DNA of 64,000 bases, taken from positions 34,244 through 98,243 of the forward strand of contig JAFXVS010000050.1 in the NCBI GenBank assembly GCA_017534815.1, in the 5' to 3' direction. Shown in pieces: positions 33,022 through 41,092 of this stretch. The translations under genes were made by a program, and so were the position numbers. Numbering within the stretch: position 1 is the first letter of the stretch; each line of letters begins with the position of its first letter. This DNA is from Bacteroidaceae bacterium (lineage in GTDB: Bacteria; Bacteroidota; Bacteroidia; Bacteroidales; Bacteroidaceae). The notes under the pieces were generated by a model, which ran no database searches, was not told the DNA's origin, and worked only from the letters and a program-made list of their open reading frames with translations.

Positions 33022-34098
33022 ATGGCGACGCTCTCTCTCAAACAGAAGGTGGGCTTGGAGCTGGATCGACAAGTGCGCAAGAACCACAAGCAGCTGCACC
33101 CCTTGCGGCAGCTCTTCTGGGAATGCACGCTGCGTTGCAACCTGCATTGCAAGCATTGTGGCAGCGACTGCAAGACAGAGTCCCTGATGCCCGATATGCC
33201 TGCCGAAGATTTCCTCAAGGTCATAGACGAGCAGGTGACCCCTCATGTGGATGACAGGCATCAGATGATGGTCATCTTCTCAGGAGGTGAACCTTTGGCA
33301 CGCAAGGACATTGAGGACATCGGTATGGAACTCTACAAGCGCGAATACCCTTGGGGCATGGTGACTAACGGCATGATGTTCACTGAGGAGCGGTTCAAGC
33401 GTTTGTGCGCATCGGGCTTGTCGAGCGTGGCGGTGAGTCTTGATGGCAAAGAGGAAGACCACAACTGGATGCGTGGGCATGAGAGCAGTTTCAAGAATGC
33501 CATGCGTGCCATCCGTCTGCTGGCGGCTCAAAAACAAGTGATTTGGGATGTGGTGACCTGCGTGAACAACCGCAATGTCAACTACCTTCCTGAACTGAAG
33601 GATATGCTCTATGAGGCAGGTGTGCGTCAGTGGCGACTCTTCACCATCTTCCCTGCAGGACGTGCCAAGCAACATCCCGACCTGCAAATCTCCGACGGGA
33701 AATTCCGTGATCTGATGGAATTCATCGTGGCTTGTCGCCAAGAGGGGAAGGTGCATGCCAGTTATGCCTGCGAGGGTTTCGTGGGTGAGTACGAAGGGAA
33801 GGTGCGTGACCATCTCTACCGTTGTGAGGCAGGTTTGAGCGTTGCCTCCATCCTTATCGATGGCAGCATCTCCGCCTGCACCAGCATTCGTGGCAAATAC
33901 TATCAGGGCAACATCTACAAGGACAACTTCTGGGACGTCTGGGAGAATGGCTTCCAGAACTACCGCAATCGCGACTGGATGAAAAAGGGCGATTGTGCCG
34001 ACTGTAAGATGTTCCGATACTGCGAGGGTGGGGGAATGCATCTTCGCGACGAAGAAGGAAACCTGATGCTCTGCCACATGAAGCGGCTGGGGCATTGA
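33022..34098 (+). CDS. Radical SAM/SPASM enzyme of the rSAM/lipoprotein system
   Basis: 358 residues. The 4Fe-4S radical SAM motif CxxxCxxC is C39-NLH-C43-KH-C46 in WECTLRCNLHCKHCGSD; FSGGEPLARKD gives the SAM-binding GGE. The C-terminal SPASM-like cysteines include CEAG, ACTS, CADCKMFRYCEGG and LCHM, likely holding auxiliary clusters. Such enzymes modify peptides; this branch (TIGR04133-like) is always seen beside a small lipoprotein, as here. It acts in the cytoplasm on a probable lipoprotein substrate before export (inference). It is the last gene of a run from rfbA and is followed by a terminator. Confidence 0.92.
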   Translation: MATLSLKQKVGLELDRQVRKNHKQLHPLRQLFWECTLRCNLHCKHCGSDCKTESLMPDMPAEDFLKVIDEQVTPHVDDRHQMMVIFSGGEPLARKDIEDIGMELYKREYPWGMVTNGMMFTEERFKRLCASGLSSVAVSLDGKEEDHNWMRGHESSFKNAMRAIRLLAAQKQVIWDVVTCVNNRNVNYLPELKDMLYEAGVRQWRLFTIFPAGRAKQHPDLQISDGKFRDLMEFIVACRQEGKVHASYACEGFVGEYEGKVRDHLYRCEAGLSVASILIDGSISACTSIRGKYYQGNIYKDNFWDVWENGFQNYRNRDWMKKGDCADCKMFRYCEGGGMHLRDEEGNLMLCHMKRLGH

Positions 34099-34104
34099 GA
34101 CATA

Positions 34105-34142
34105 AAAAGGGCTACGCCAAATCGGTGTAGCCCCTTTTCTTT
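34105..34142 (+). terminator. Terminator after the rSAM gene
   Basis: Stem AAGGGCTACGCC / GGTGTAGCCCCTT with a 5-base loop and a T-rich tail, 8 bases after the stop; it can serve the convergent gene 34155-34790 as well. Confidence 0.85.
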
Positions 34143-34154
34143 GATGTATGTGGA

Positions 34155-34790
34155 TTACTTCTGTTCTGCGAATCTGTTACCAATTCGGATGATACGAGCA
34201 GAGTCAGCTTTTACAGAATCTGCAGGTGCTTCATCGGTTTTGAGCGCTCTTGAATAACTATAACCATAGTAGATGTCCCATTCAAATGAAGCGCGTCCCC
34301 AAGGGTAGTACTCGTAAGCGTAATATGGTGTCCAATAAAAGTCTTCTAGTTTGATCAGTCTGAATTCCTCGCCACCAATATGGAAAGTTCCTTTGAATTC
34401 GTAGTTGTTGAGACTGTAGTTATAGATGTCTGCATTATAATCCTTACGGTAGCCCGGATAGTCCAGATGGATGATGCCATTATCAATGTTCCAGTAGAAG
34501 TGGAAACTTAATTCTTCGTATGGACCAACTGGATACCAGTCCACCTGATAACCCTCACCGTAAGTGGCATAGTCGTAAGCAGGTATGAATTTGATTCTCG
34601 TGTCGTACGAGTCGAAACGTACGGTGTTACCGTATGGATCATCAATTTCGTAGAACATACCAAAATGACCTTTCCATTCTCCTGAAATTAGGATGGATCT
34701 TGTTATATCAGCATCTTCGTTGCACGAAGAGAACATCGCGCAGAATCCCATTACTGCAATGATGTTGAAGAGTGATAATACCTTTTTCAT
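34155..34790 (-). CDS. Lipoprotein of unknown family, paralogue of the next gene
   Basis: 211 residues. Lipobox MFSSC (C23) followed by NEDAD. The opening SGEWKGHFGMFYEI, a middle IKFIP/GEGYQVDWYP/WNIDNGIIHLDYPG, and the closing IGNRFAEQK are shared in order with the paralogue at 34836-35486. The Trp/Tyr-rich pattern of strands beginning with an LxGxW-like segment resembles lipocalin-like folds in Bacteroidota (DUF5004/DUF4488-like). It has a very Tyr-rich C-terminal region (TPYYAYEYYPWGRASFEWD). It lies 45 bases downstream of its paralogue on the same strand. Function unknown. Confidence 0.82.
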   Translation of the reverse strand: MKKVLSLFNIIAVMGFCAMFSSCNEDADITRSILISGEWKGHFGMFYEIDDPYGNTVRFDSYDTRIKFIPAYDYATYGEGYQVDWYPVGPYEELSFHFYWNIDNGIIHLDYPGYRKDYNADIYNYSLNNYEFKGTFHIGGEEFRLIKLEDFYWTPYYAYEYYPWGRASFEWDIYYGYSYSRALKTDEAPADSVKADSARIIRIGNRFAEQK

Positions 34791-34835
34791 GTTGTTATAG
34801 TTTTTAATGGTGAATAGTTGTCATTTTGTCATTTC

Positions 34836-35486
34836 TTATTCTTCAGCAAAGCGGTTGCCGATTTGAATGGCTTTGATGCTCTGATTATTGTCTTCGCTGT
34901 CTGAGCCATCGATACTGCGTGTTGCCCAATGGTACCCATGATAGTAGTCGTCATAGTAATAATAAGGAACACAATCTGCTAAGTCGCTGAGCCAACAAAG
35001 GAATGCTACACCATCATAAAGATTGAGTCTGGCATAGTCTGACCATTTGTATACTTTTTCGATGGCATGCAAGTCAAATTCTGTGGTACTGTTGGGAAAA
35101 TGACCATAGAAATGATCCTTCTTTAGTTTATAATTTTTAATTTGCATGCTGAGCCCCGGATTATTAGGGTAAGTTATATAAATGTCTGTTTTGAGGACAT
35201 TCCATGTGAAATAGTAACTGATAGTTTCATAAGGACTATCGGGATCTGTGTAGTAATCGACTTGATACCCCGTTCCTTGCGTGTCGTACTTTTCATTGGG
35301 AATGAATTGAACGACACTGTGGTCGGAATCGTATTCCTTTCCTGTGTCATCTCTGTAGTACATGCCCCAATAGCCAGTCCATTTCCCTGAGAGCTTCATG
35401 GCGATTTTCTCGTCCTTGTGGCACGAGGTGAACACCAAGCACAGGCACGCTACCGTGATGATGCCTAAGAGTTTTTTCTGTTTCAT
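34836..35486 (-). CDS. Lipoprotein of unknown family, tandem paralogue
   Basis: 216 residues. Lipobox VFTSC (C22) followed by HKDEK. Shares with its neighbour (34155-34790) the opening LSGKWTGYWGMYY, the QFIP/GTGYQVDYYTDPDSPYET motifs, the WNVLKTDIYITYPNNPG segment, the Tyr-rich C-terminal half (VPYYYYDDYYHGYHWAT) and the ending IGNRFAEE. The pair most likely arose by tandem duplication and has since diverged strongly. It is divergent from the HTH regulator at 35745. No recognised domain name; a lipocalin-like envelope protein is the best guess. Confidence 0.82.
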   Translation of the reverse strand: MKQKKLLGIITVACLCLVFTSCHKDEKIAMKLSGKWTGYWGMYYRDDTGKEYDSDHSVVQFIPNEKYDTQGTGYQVDYYTDPDSPYETISYYFTWNVLKTDIYITYPNNPGLSMQIKNYKLKKDHFYGHFPNSTTEFDLHAIEKVYKWSDYARLNLYDGVAFLCWLSDLADCVPYYYYDDYYHGYHWATRSIDGSDSEDNNQSIKAIQIGNRFAEE

Positions 35487-35631
35487 ACGTTTAAGTTTTT
35501 TCGATTGTTATTATTCTGACGGCAAAGTTACGACATATAATTGGAACATCCGTAGTATTTCCACTATAATTTGTGGGAATTCCCCCGTTCCATGAGGAAA
35601 ATTCCACACTTTGCCCCAAAAGCATGTTGAC

Positions 35632-35724
35632 TGCAAACAAAATGCAAACTCGTTTTGGGAGTGTTTTCGGCAAAAAGCAGTAACTTTGCAGACAAATTAC
35701 TGTTGCAAAGAGAAAGTTGCAAAC
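35632..35724 (+). promoter_or_regulatory. Promoter region of the tethered HTH regulator with repeated TGCAAAC
   Basis: TAACTTTG at 35681-35688. TGCAAAC occurs at 35632-35638, 35643-35649 (11 bases apart, one helical turn) and 35718-35724, with TGCAAAG at 35704-35710. The same heptamer recurs in front of the DUF4488 gene. Confidence 0.6.
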
Positions 35725-35744
35725 GAACGCAAAGAAAAAAAAGC

Positions 35745-36776
35745 ATGAGAAAGATTCTTTGGATATTGACGGCAGGCCTGCTGATGACAGGTTGCAGCGT
35801 GAGGCAGGAACGTCCGACGTTCTCGCTGAAGGGGGCGTGGGTGATGACCCAAGTGACGGTGCCAGAAGGGTACGTCTATCAGTATCCTGCCGATGAGGGA
35901 ACGTGGTTGAGACTGTACGAGGGTGACAGCATGATGTATGAGTGTCGGCTGACGCTTGCGGAACAGGCGTTGGTGGTGAAGCCTGAAGGAAAATGTGGTG
36001 TGACGCTTATCGACAAGGGTGGGGGAGAGCATCTCTATTTGGAGGGCGAAGATTCTCGTCCGCTGACAGTAGTGGACGATTCGACCATCACCATTCAGCG
36101 TATGGGTCGAGTCTCCATGTGGCGTCGTGCTGATGACATCACAAAAGAATGGGACGAAGAGATTCGTGCCATCGTGGAGCGTGACCTGAAAGAAGAAATG
36201 ACATCGTCGGATGAGATACGCAGTTACGTGCTCTCAGCTAAGGAACGTGAGCAAGCTGATGTCATCCACTCGCTCATCTATGCCATCATAGGCATTGCCG
36301 TGCTGGTGGTGGTGATTGCTCATATAGCCTTCCTGAATCGCAGGGCAAAACGTCGGTTGCAATTGCAGTTGCAGCAGATTCTGGAAGAGCACGAGGAACG
36401 TCCGCAGCCTGTGCGTCAGGCCATCGCGTCGGTGGAGGAAGCTTACTTTTCCTCTGACGAGCATCATGCGTTGCAACGGCGCATCGCCACAGGTCAGCGT
36501 CTGAAGGAGGAAGAATGGAATGAGCTGGAAGGGCATCTGAAGAAGGTCTATCCGGGTTTCACGAGCCAATTGCGCACATTATATCCAATGTCGGAACTGG
36601 AATATCAGACTTGTCTGCTCATCAAACTGCGCATCGGACCGAAAGACATTGCAACCGTGCTGAGTCGCGACGTAAGCACCATCAGCACTGTGCGTAGTCG
36701 CCTCTATCAGAAGGTGTTCGGACACAAGGGCAGCACTCGTGAATGGGACGAATTCGTGCTGAGCATCGGAGCGTGA
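35745..36776 (+). CDS. Membrane-tethered lipoprotein/HTH transcriptional regulator
   Basis: 343 residues from the ATG at 35745; earlier codons lie upstream of or within the promoter. N-terminal lipobox LLMTGC (C17), then a periplasmic part about 25-130 that opens FSLKGAWVMTQVTVPEG, like a small lipocalin-type domain. A membrane segment lies at about 187-207 (IYAIIGIAVLVVVIAHIAFL), followed by a coiled coil (RRLQLQLQQILEEHEE). The C-terminal 90 residues have an HTH pattern (ELEYQTCLLIKLRIGPKDIA, VLSRDVSTISTVRSRLYQKV). So it senses outside and binds DNA inside in one protein. The gene immediately downstream encodes a related lipocalin-like protein, its probable target. Family known in Bacteroidota but ill-defined. 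Confidence 0.85.
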   Translation: MRKILWILTAGLLMTGCSVRQERPTFSLKGAWVMTQVTVPEGYVYQYPADEGTWLRLYEGDSMMYECRLTLAEQALVVKPEGKCGVTLIDKGGGEHLYLEGEDSRPLTVVDDSTITIQRMGRVSMWRRADDITKEWDEEIRAIVERDLKEEMTSSDEIRSYVLSAKEREQADVIHSLIYAIIGIAVLVVVIAHIAFLNRRAKRRLQLQLQQILEEHEERPQPVRQAIASVEEAYFSSDEHHALQRRIATGQRLKEEEWNELEGHLKKVYPGFTSQLRTLYPMSELEYQTCLLIKLRIGPKDIATVLSRDVSTISTVRSRLYQKVFGHKGSTREWDEFVLSIGA

Positions 36777-36778
36777 CG

Positions 36779-36861
36779 AGTTTGCAAACAGTTTGCATCG
36801 CAATTGCAAAGTAGATGCAAACCGAAAAGTTTGGTGTCATGACAGAAAGCCCGTACCTTTG
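36779..36861 (+). promoter_or_regulatory. Promoter and putative operator of the DUF4488 gene
   Basis: TTTG 36830-36833, 20-base spacer, TACCTTTG 36854-36861. Upstream lies a nested palindrome: GTTTGCATC (36791-36799) pairs with GATGCAAAC (36814-36822) around GCAATTGC, plus TTTGCAAAC at 36781-36789. The TGCAAAC heptamers match those before the upstream regulator gene. Confidence 0.7.
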
Positions 36862-36907
36862 CACCGTTCAATTCACCCAATTACAAACCTATTAAAACTT
36901 AAGACGT

Positions 36908-37405
36908 ATGAAAAGAGTATTGTTTTTGATGGTAGTGACGCTTATGAGCGCGCTCCAGGTAATGGCTCAGACCACGAAGGTGGCAGACAAGGAACTCATC
37001 GGAGTATGGATGATGGAGTCTATGCAATTCGATGGTGAGAAGAAAACAATTTGTGGCAAGTCGTCGGGCTACACCCAGTTCAAATACTATGGTGCCGACG
37101 GTGAATATGCCTGTGCTGAATTGGCACTCTCAAAGGATGGCAAGGTGGTTATAATGCCCCACGAATATGGAACTTACACCTTCAAGAACGGCAAGTACAG
37201 CGAGATGGGACGTCCCGTCGTCAAGCCTGAGGAGATGCAGATGATAGATAAGACCACTTTCAAGGGGCGTTGGATGAACCGCAACGACATTTGGAAGAAG
37301 ATCACCCTTCCTCAGAACGTAGTTCGCTACATGGTTGACGCCTGCAAGTCAAAGAACACGCCAGCCGACATCCAGCAGCAGATCAAGCAGGTGATGTTCA
37401 AGTAA
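36908..37405 (+). CDS. DUF4488 lipocalin-like exported protein
   Basis: 165 residues. Signal peptide MKRVLFLMVVTLMSALQVMA without a lipobox cysteine, so likely periplasmic. ELIGVWMMESMQFDGEKK and GYTQFKYYGADGEYACAELA fit DUF4488, a small lipocalin-like Bacteroidota family; YGTYTFKNGKYSEMGRPVVK and FKGRWMNRNDIWKKITLP continue the pattern. The ligand is unknown. Located 131 bases after the membrane-tethered regulator, with its own promoter preceded by palindromes shared with the regulator's promoter, which suggests it is the regulator's target. Confidence 0.88.
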   Translation: MKRVLFLMVVTLMSALQVMAQTTKVADKELIGVWMMESMQFDGEKKTICGKSSGYTQFKYYGADGEYACAELALSKDGKVVIMPHEYGTYTFKNGKYSEMGRPVVKPEEMQMIDKTTFKGRWMNRNDIWKKITLPQNVVRYMVDACKSKNTPADIQQQIKQVMFK

Positions 37406-37776
37406 CGCACATGTTAGTAATTAATGATAGTTACAAGATTAGTTAAATAGTTATAGTGTACACTCCCTCGCCCTGTTAGTGATGATGGCGCGAGGGGTTT
37501 TTCTCTTCACTCGAGTCATTTTATCATTTGACTCGAGTGAAGTTTTTCTACGACGCGTTCTAAAACTTTTTACAACGGGACGGAAAAATATTTAGAACGC
37601 GTTCCAGAAAAAACAGCTTCGAGTACCATTTTCGCCCATCCAATAAGGCACGCTTATTTCCCAATAACCTGCCATTATTGCCAAATAACCCGCCTCTGCT
37701 GAAAAATAACCGTGCCTTACTGAAAAAAGTTTGTCTTATATTTTGTGGATAGAGTGAAAAGAATATCTGGCGAGGG
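37406..37776. other. Gene-free intergenic region rich in inverted repeats
   Basis: No gene is supported. In order: a terminator (37465-37505); a perfect 13-bp inverted repeat TTCACTCGAGTCA/TGACTCGAGTGAA (37506-37541); a 12-bp inverted repeat ACGCGTTCTAAA/TTTAGAACGCGT (37553-37602); and a 9-bp inverted repeat TAAGGCACG (37644-37652)/CGTGCCTTA (37711-37719) that encloses three AATAACC repeats 21-22 bases apart. See findings. Confidence 0.85.
37465..37505 (+). terminator. Terminator after the DUF4488 gene
   Basis: Stem CCCTCGC (37465-37471) / GCGAGGG (37490-37496) followed by GTTTTTC. The adjacent 13-bp inverted repeat (37506-37541), also followed by a T run, may be a second terminator. Confidence 0.75.
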
Positions 37777-38358
37777 TTACTCTGCCAGATATTCTTTCAT
37801 GTCTTCTTTCCATTGGTCCAGGTCGTCCACTTTCCATTCGCCGGCTTCATAGACGAGGCTGACCACGACTGGGATGTCGCTGAAGTTGTGAAGCTTGAGC
37901 GAGACGGTTGCGCGCCAGGGTTTCTCGCTGATGTCGATGTCTTTCAGCACGAAGTCGGAGGCGTGGAGGTTCTCTGCATCGAAGTCTTGCCCCATCACCC
38001 AGTAGTCGGCTTCGAAAAAACCTATGTCATCCGTTCCTTTGTCCTTCTCGAGAACGGCTGCCACGGTGGCGTTCCAGTCTTGTGAACAGAACTTCTTGTC
38101 GAGTTCGCTGGATTTGGCCATCCAGTCTTCGCTGCTGTAGGCGTCACTCACAGCCTCATACACCGCTTTCACTTGTTCCAACGCATATTCGCCCACTTCG
38201 TCTTCGGTGGGTTCATAGACGGAGCCTGGGCCGTCGAGCATGAAGACGGAGTCCTCTGGCTCGACGTTATCGACGTTGGACGTTTTGTTGTCATTGCAAC
38301 TGCACAGCATTGTCAGTGTGCAGAGCAGCAGGGGGAAGGTCTTTTTCATCATCTTCAT
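37777..38358 (-). CDS. Lipoprotein, third of three tandem paralogues (DUF3828-like)
   Basis: 193 residues. Signal MKMMKKTFPLLLCTLTMLCSC (C21) followed by NDNKTS. The mature part has the order shared with its two neighbours: a helix with AVYEAVSDAYSSEDW, then LDKKFCSQDWNATVAAVL, then DADY-like FFEADYWVMGQDFDAENL, and a beta end VVSLVYEAGEWKVDDLDQWK. The cysteine/tryptophan placement and closing G-x-W-x-I/V-D-D resemble DUF3828 (an NTF2-like fold). It starts 3 bases after the stop of the neighbour, so all three form one operon. Function unknown. Confidence 0.82.
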   Translation of the reverse strand: MKMMKKTFPLLLCTLTMLCSCNDNKTSNVDNVEPEDSVFMLDGPGSVYEPTEDEVGEYALEQVKAVYEAVSDAYSSEDWMAKSSELDKKFCSQDWNATVAAVLEKDKGTDDIGFFEADYWVMGQDFDAENLHASDFVLKDIDISEKPWRATVSLKLHNFSDIPVVVSLVYEAGEWKVDDLDQWKEDMKEYLAE

Positions 38359-38361
38359 GGG

Positions 38362-38991
38362 TTATGAGTTTGCTTCTACGTACTTGGACATCTCGTCGAA
38401 GAGGTCGTTGTTGTCATCGCCCACCTCGCTCCACGAACGAATTTTCCATTGGTTGTCCTCCCAGTCGAACGTCAGTTTCGTGTACATCCATTGTTCGCCT
38501 GAGTGGAGTTCGAAGGTGGCTTCGGCCATGTTGCCTGTCAGCAGTTCCACCTTGATGTTCTGGGGCGTGACTGGCACATCCATTCCGTATGTCCAGCGGA
38601 TTTGCTCATTCTCAAAACGTCTGTCATCGGCTTTCTTCTTGGCATTGATGACGCGAATCTGTCGCTGCAACTCGTTAAAATCTTTTGTGCAGAACATGCC
38701 ATCGAGGTCGGTGTTGTTCTCCATGCCCTCTCCACTGGAAGCGTATGTCTTGCTGACTTCTGCATAGATTTTCTTGAGTTGTCGTGTGACAGCCTCTTCT
38801 GTCCATTGGTCTTCTGGTGCCACGTTCACACCATCTGCCACCATTGCTGGATCGTCAGAAGCAGTTGGAGTGTCGGTGTTGGCTGAGAGAGAATCTGTGT
38901 TTTCTGCGTCTGCATCAGGCTTGTTGCCTAAGTTGCAACTGGTGATCAGCATCATGGATGCGGTCATCACTATGAATGTCATTTTTTTCAT
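38362..38991 (-). CDS. Lipoprotein, second of three tandem paralogues (DUF3828-like)
   Basis: 209 residues. Lipobox MLITSC (C19) followed by NLGNKPDADAENTDS, an acidic, flexible spacer of about 40 residues. The folded part repeats the family order: KIYAEVSKTYASSGEGM, LDGMFCTKDFNELQRQIR, RRFENEQIRWTYGMDVPVTP, and the end YTKLTFDWEDNQWKIRSWSE. Its start codon overlaps the stop of the first paralogue by 4 bases, so translation is coupled. No experimental function known to me; probably anchored in the outer or inner membrane. Confidence 0.82.
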   Translation of the reverse strand: MKKMTFIVMTASMMLITSCNLGNKPDADAENTDSLSANTDTPTASDDPAMVADGVNVAPEDQWTEEAVTRQLKKIYAEVSKTYASSGEGMENNTDLDGMFCTKDFNELQRQIRVINAKKKADDRRFENEQIRWTYGMDVPVTPQNIKVELLTGNMAEATFELHSGEQWMYTKLTFDWEDNQWKIRSWSEVGDDNNDLFDEMSKYVEANS

Positions 38992-39581
38992 CCTGCAGTA
39001 CTTTCATTATTGATTCCTAAAAAATATTCCATATCTGTGCGGAAGCCTACGCCGTCCGTGTCGTAGTCAGCGAAGTCATCAATCTTCCATTGTCCGTCTT
39101 CCACTATGAGGCGCAGACGCACTGGAGCTGTTTGTCCGCTCCACGAGAGAGTGAGATAGGCTTCGACACGGTCTTCTGTGGGGTCTGTGATGTCGTCGAA
39201 CTGCACCTTGATGGGTGTGCCGAGTCCCTGAAACCAACGATTGCCTTCATCCTCGAAGTAAGCATCACTGCCTTGAGCGATGGCCTTCATGCTCTTTCCC
39301 TCCACTTGTTCCATGAGCGCCAAAAGGCTTTTGGTGCATGCGATGGAGTCGAGCAGGGTCATGTCCATCTCGCCTTCACTCATGTTGTTCAATTCGTTGT
39401 AGTAAGCTGTGATTTGTTCCCTGACAGCTTCTTCGGTATGGATGTTTGCCACAGGTGCTTCTGTGGGGGAGTCTGTTGTCACAGAATCTGCGCCCTCGCC
39501 ATTGCTGTTGGTCTTGTTTCCACAAGAAGTGAAACTCAATGCAGCAATGGCGATGAGCATTAAAATGTTACTCTTTTTCAT
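38988..39581 (-). CDS. Lipoprotein, first of three tandem paralogues (DUF3828-like)
   Basis: 197 residues. Lipobox LSFTSC (C20) followed by GNKTNSNGEGADS. Family order: EQITAYYNELNNMSEGEMDM, LDSIACTKSLLALMEQVEGK, YFEDEGNRWFQGLGTPIKVQ, and ending RLIVEDGQWKIDDFADYDTD. All three copies keep one mid-protein cysteine at the same place and the closing W-K motif, but otherwise differ widely, so the duplications are old. The second paralogue overlaps its 3' end by 4 bases. It lies downstream of the TMEM43 gene but separated by a hairpin terminator. Confidence 0.82.
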   Translation of the reverse strand: MKKSNILMLIAIAALSFTSCGNKTNSNGEGADSVTTDSPTEAPVANIHTEEAVREQITAYYNELNNMSEGEMDMTLLDSIACTKSLLALMEQVEGKSMKAIAQGSDAYFEDEGNRWFQGLGTPIKVQFDDITDPTEDRVEAYLTLSWSGQTAPVRLRLIVEDGQWKIDDFADYDTDGVGFRTDMEYFLGINNESTAG

Positions 39582-39612
39582 GTTTTCTATCTTTAGGATG
39601 GTTAGTTTCTAA

Positions 39613-39650
39613 AAAGGTCTGGATAACCTTGGGCTACCCAGACCTTTCTT
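39613..39650 (-). terminator. Hairpin terminator between TMEM43 gene and lipoprotein operon
   Basis: Perfect stem AAAGGTCTGG (39613-39622) / CCAGACCTTT (39638-39647), loop of 15 bases, T-run on the minus strand. It ends the TMEM43 transcript just before the lipoprotein trio starts. Confidence 0.85.
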
Positions 39651-39666
39651 ATTTCGTTGATGATTC

Positions 39667-41025
39667 TTATTCTGCAGCTGGTGCTGGTTCTGCCTTGCCC
39701 TTGTTGGTGAGCTCGGCCAACTTTTTCTTGCCGTTGAATGCGAACACCCAAACGAGGAAGCCTGCAATGACTAAGAGGATGATGCCAAGTACAGGACGGT
39801 AGAAAATCCATGCAAGAGCGATGACGATGAGTGAGTAAACGATACCCACGATCGTGCAGATGATGCCCACGCCGAATGCGAAGATGCTTGACAGGAATGG
39901 AACCACCTTGAGGAGCGTCTCGAGGAATGAGAAGAGGCTCTTGAAACCAGAGATAACCAGGAGGATGCCGACGATGCGGAGAATCCAAGTCCACATGGTG
40001 TTGTTCTCGTTCTCCTCTTCGAAGATCTCTTCGATGCTCTTCTTGCCCATTCTCAGGGTCTGGAACTTCTTCTTGTTCTTTGCAACGAAAGGCTTGAATG
40101 TGTTGCCATCCACTACAGAAACGACAGTCACCTTAGCAGGAACGGTCTTCTCGAAAGTGATGCGAACGTCACCAACCTCAGGAGCGTTCATGCTGCGGCC
40201 GTAGTAGATTACGTTGCCAGCCTGGTGTACATACTCGAGGTCAACCTTGTTGTTCTGTGAGATAGAGTCTGCAATAGCAGTCTGCAAGCTGTCAGCAGTA
40301 GCGGCAGCAGGCTCAGTCTGTGCAACAGGGGCCACAGCAGCGTTAGCCTGATTAACAGGAGTTGGCAGACCCTTGATTCTTGCATAAGTGTCAGCAACGC
40401 TCTTGTCCATAGACTGCAGAAGCTGCTCGTTGACGTTCAGTTCAACAGCCTCAGTAGAGCTGATAGAGTGGATGAGAGACTCGTTCAGCACGTATGCGCC
40501 GAAAGTAACTTTCTCAGCCCAGAGATCCTGATTCTCAACAACAGTCCAAGTGTAGTTCTTGTTCTGATAAGCGGGGTCCTTGAAGTCGCCGCTGTTCACT
40601 GGGCTGCTCACCCATTCCTGCTTGTAGGTGTAAGTAGTAGTGGTCTCTTCCTTGCCGCCGAGCTTGTCTTCGCTCTTTGACTCAGAGTGCTCAACCCACT
40701 GGAAGTACTCCACCTTGCGGCTAAGGCTGATGGCGTTCTCGCTGATGCCGAAGTCAGTGTCAGTCAGAACCTCCTCAGTGTTGGCCATTGCAGTACCGCA
40801 CACCAGTTCGCCGTCAAGACTCTTGTCCATCTTGTCAGGATTAGGCATCTCAACACATGCACCCTGTGCATCTTCCAGCATGTCAGCAGTCTTAACTGCA
40901 CGACCTTCGTTCCACCAGAGCAGAATCGTTGCGCCGATGATGATGACAAAGCCCATGAGAGTAGCCTTGATTGAATTACCTACGCGGGTACCGTAACCCG
41001 TAGTTGTTTTCTCAGTGTAAGCCAT
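39667..41025 (-). CDS. TMEM43-family membrane protein
   Basis: 452 residues. One N-terminal membrane segment (about 20-38, LMGFVIIIGATILLWWNEGR) followed by a long extracytoplasmic domain and three to four C-terminal helices (about 345-430). The layout and the WWNEGRAVKTADMLEDA and YFQWVEHSESKSED motifs match TMEM43 (LUMA) proteins, which occur in bacteria and eukaryotes. An Ala/Pro/Gln-rich stretch (NAAVAPVAQTEPAAATADS) at about 230-250 is peculiar to this copy. The role in bacteria is not known. Promoter on the minus strand: TAACTTTG at 41093-41100 with TTTG 20 bases upstream. Confidence 0.88.
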   Translation of the reverse strand: MAYTEKTTTGYGTRVGNSIKATLMGFVIIIGATILLWWNEGRAVKTADMLEDAQGACVEMPNPDKMDKSLDGELVCGTAMANTEEVLTDTDFGISENAISLSRKVEYFQWVEHSESKSEDKLGGKEETTTTYTYKQEWVSSPVNSGDFKDPAYQNKNYTWTVVENQDLWAEKVTFGAYVLNESLIHSISSTEAVELNVNEQLLQSMDKSVADTYARIKGLPTPVNQANAAVAPVAQTEPAAATADSLQTAIADSISQNNKVDLEYVHQAGNVIYYGRSMNAPEVGDVRITFEKTVPAKVTVVSVVDGNTFKPFVAKNKKKFQTLRMGKKSIEEIFEEENENNTMWTWILRIVGILLVISGFKSLFSFLETLLKVVPFLSSIFAFGVGIICTIVGIVYSLIVIALAWIFYRPVLGIILLVIAGFLVWVFAFNGKKKLAELTNKGKAEPAPAAE

Positions 41026-41092
41026 AATCTTTTGCTTTTTTAATGATGATTAGTAAATAGAACTTTTGTTAATAGTATTTCCATTTTCGTGG

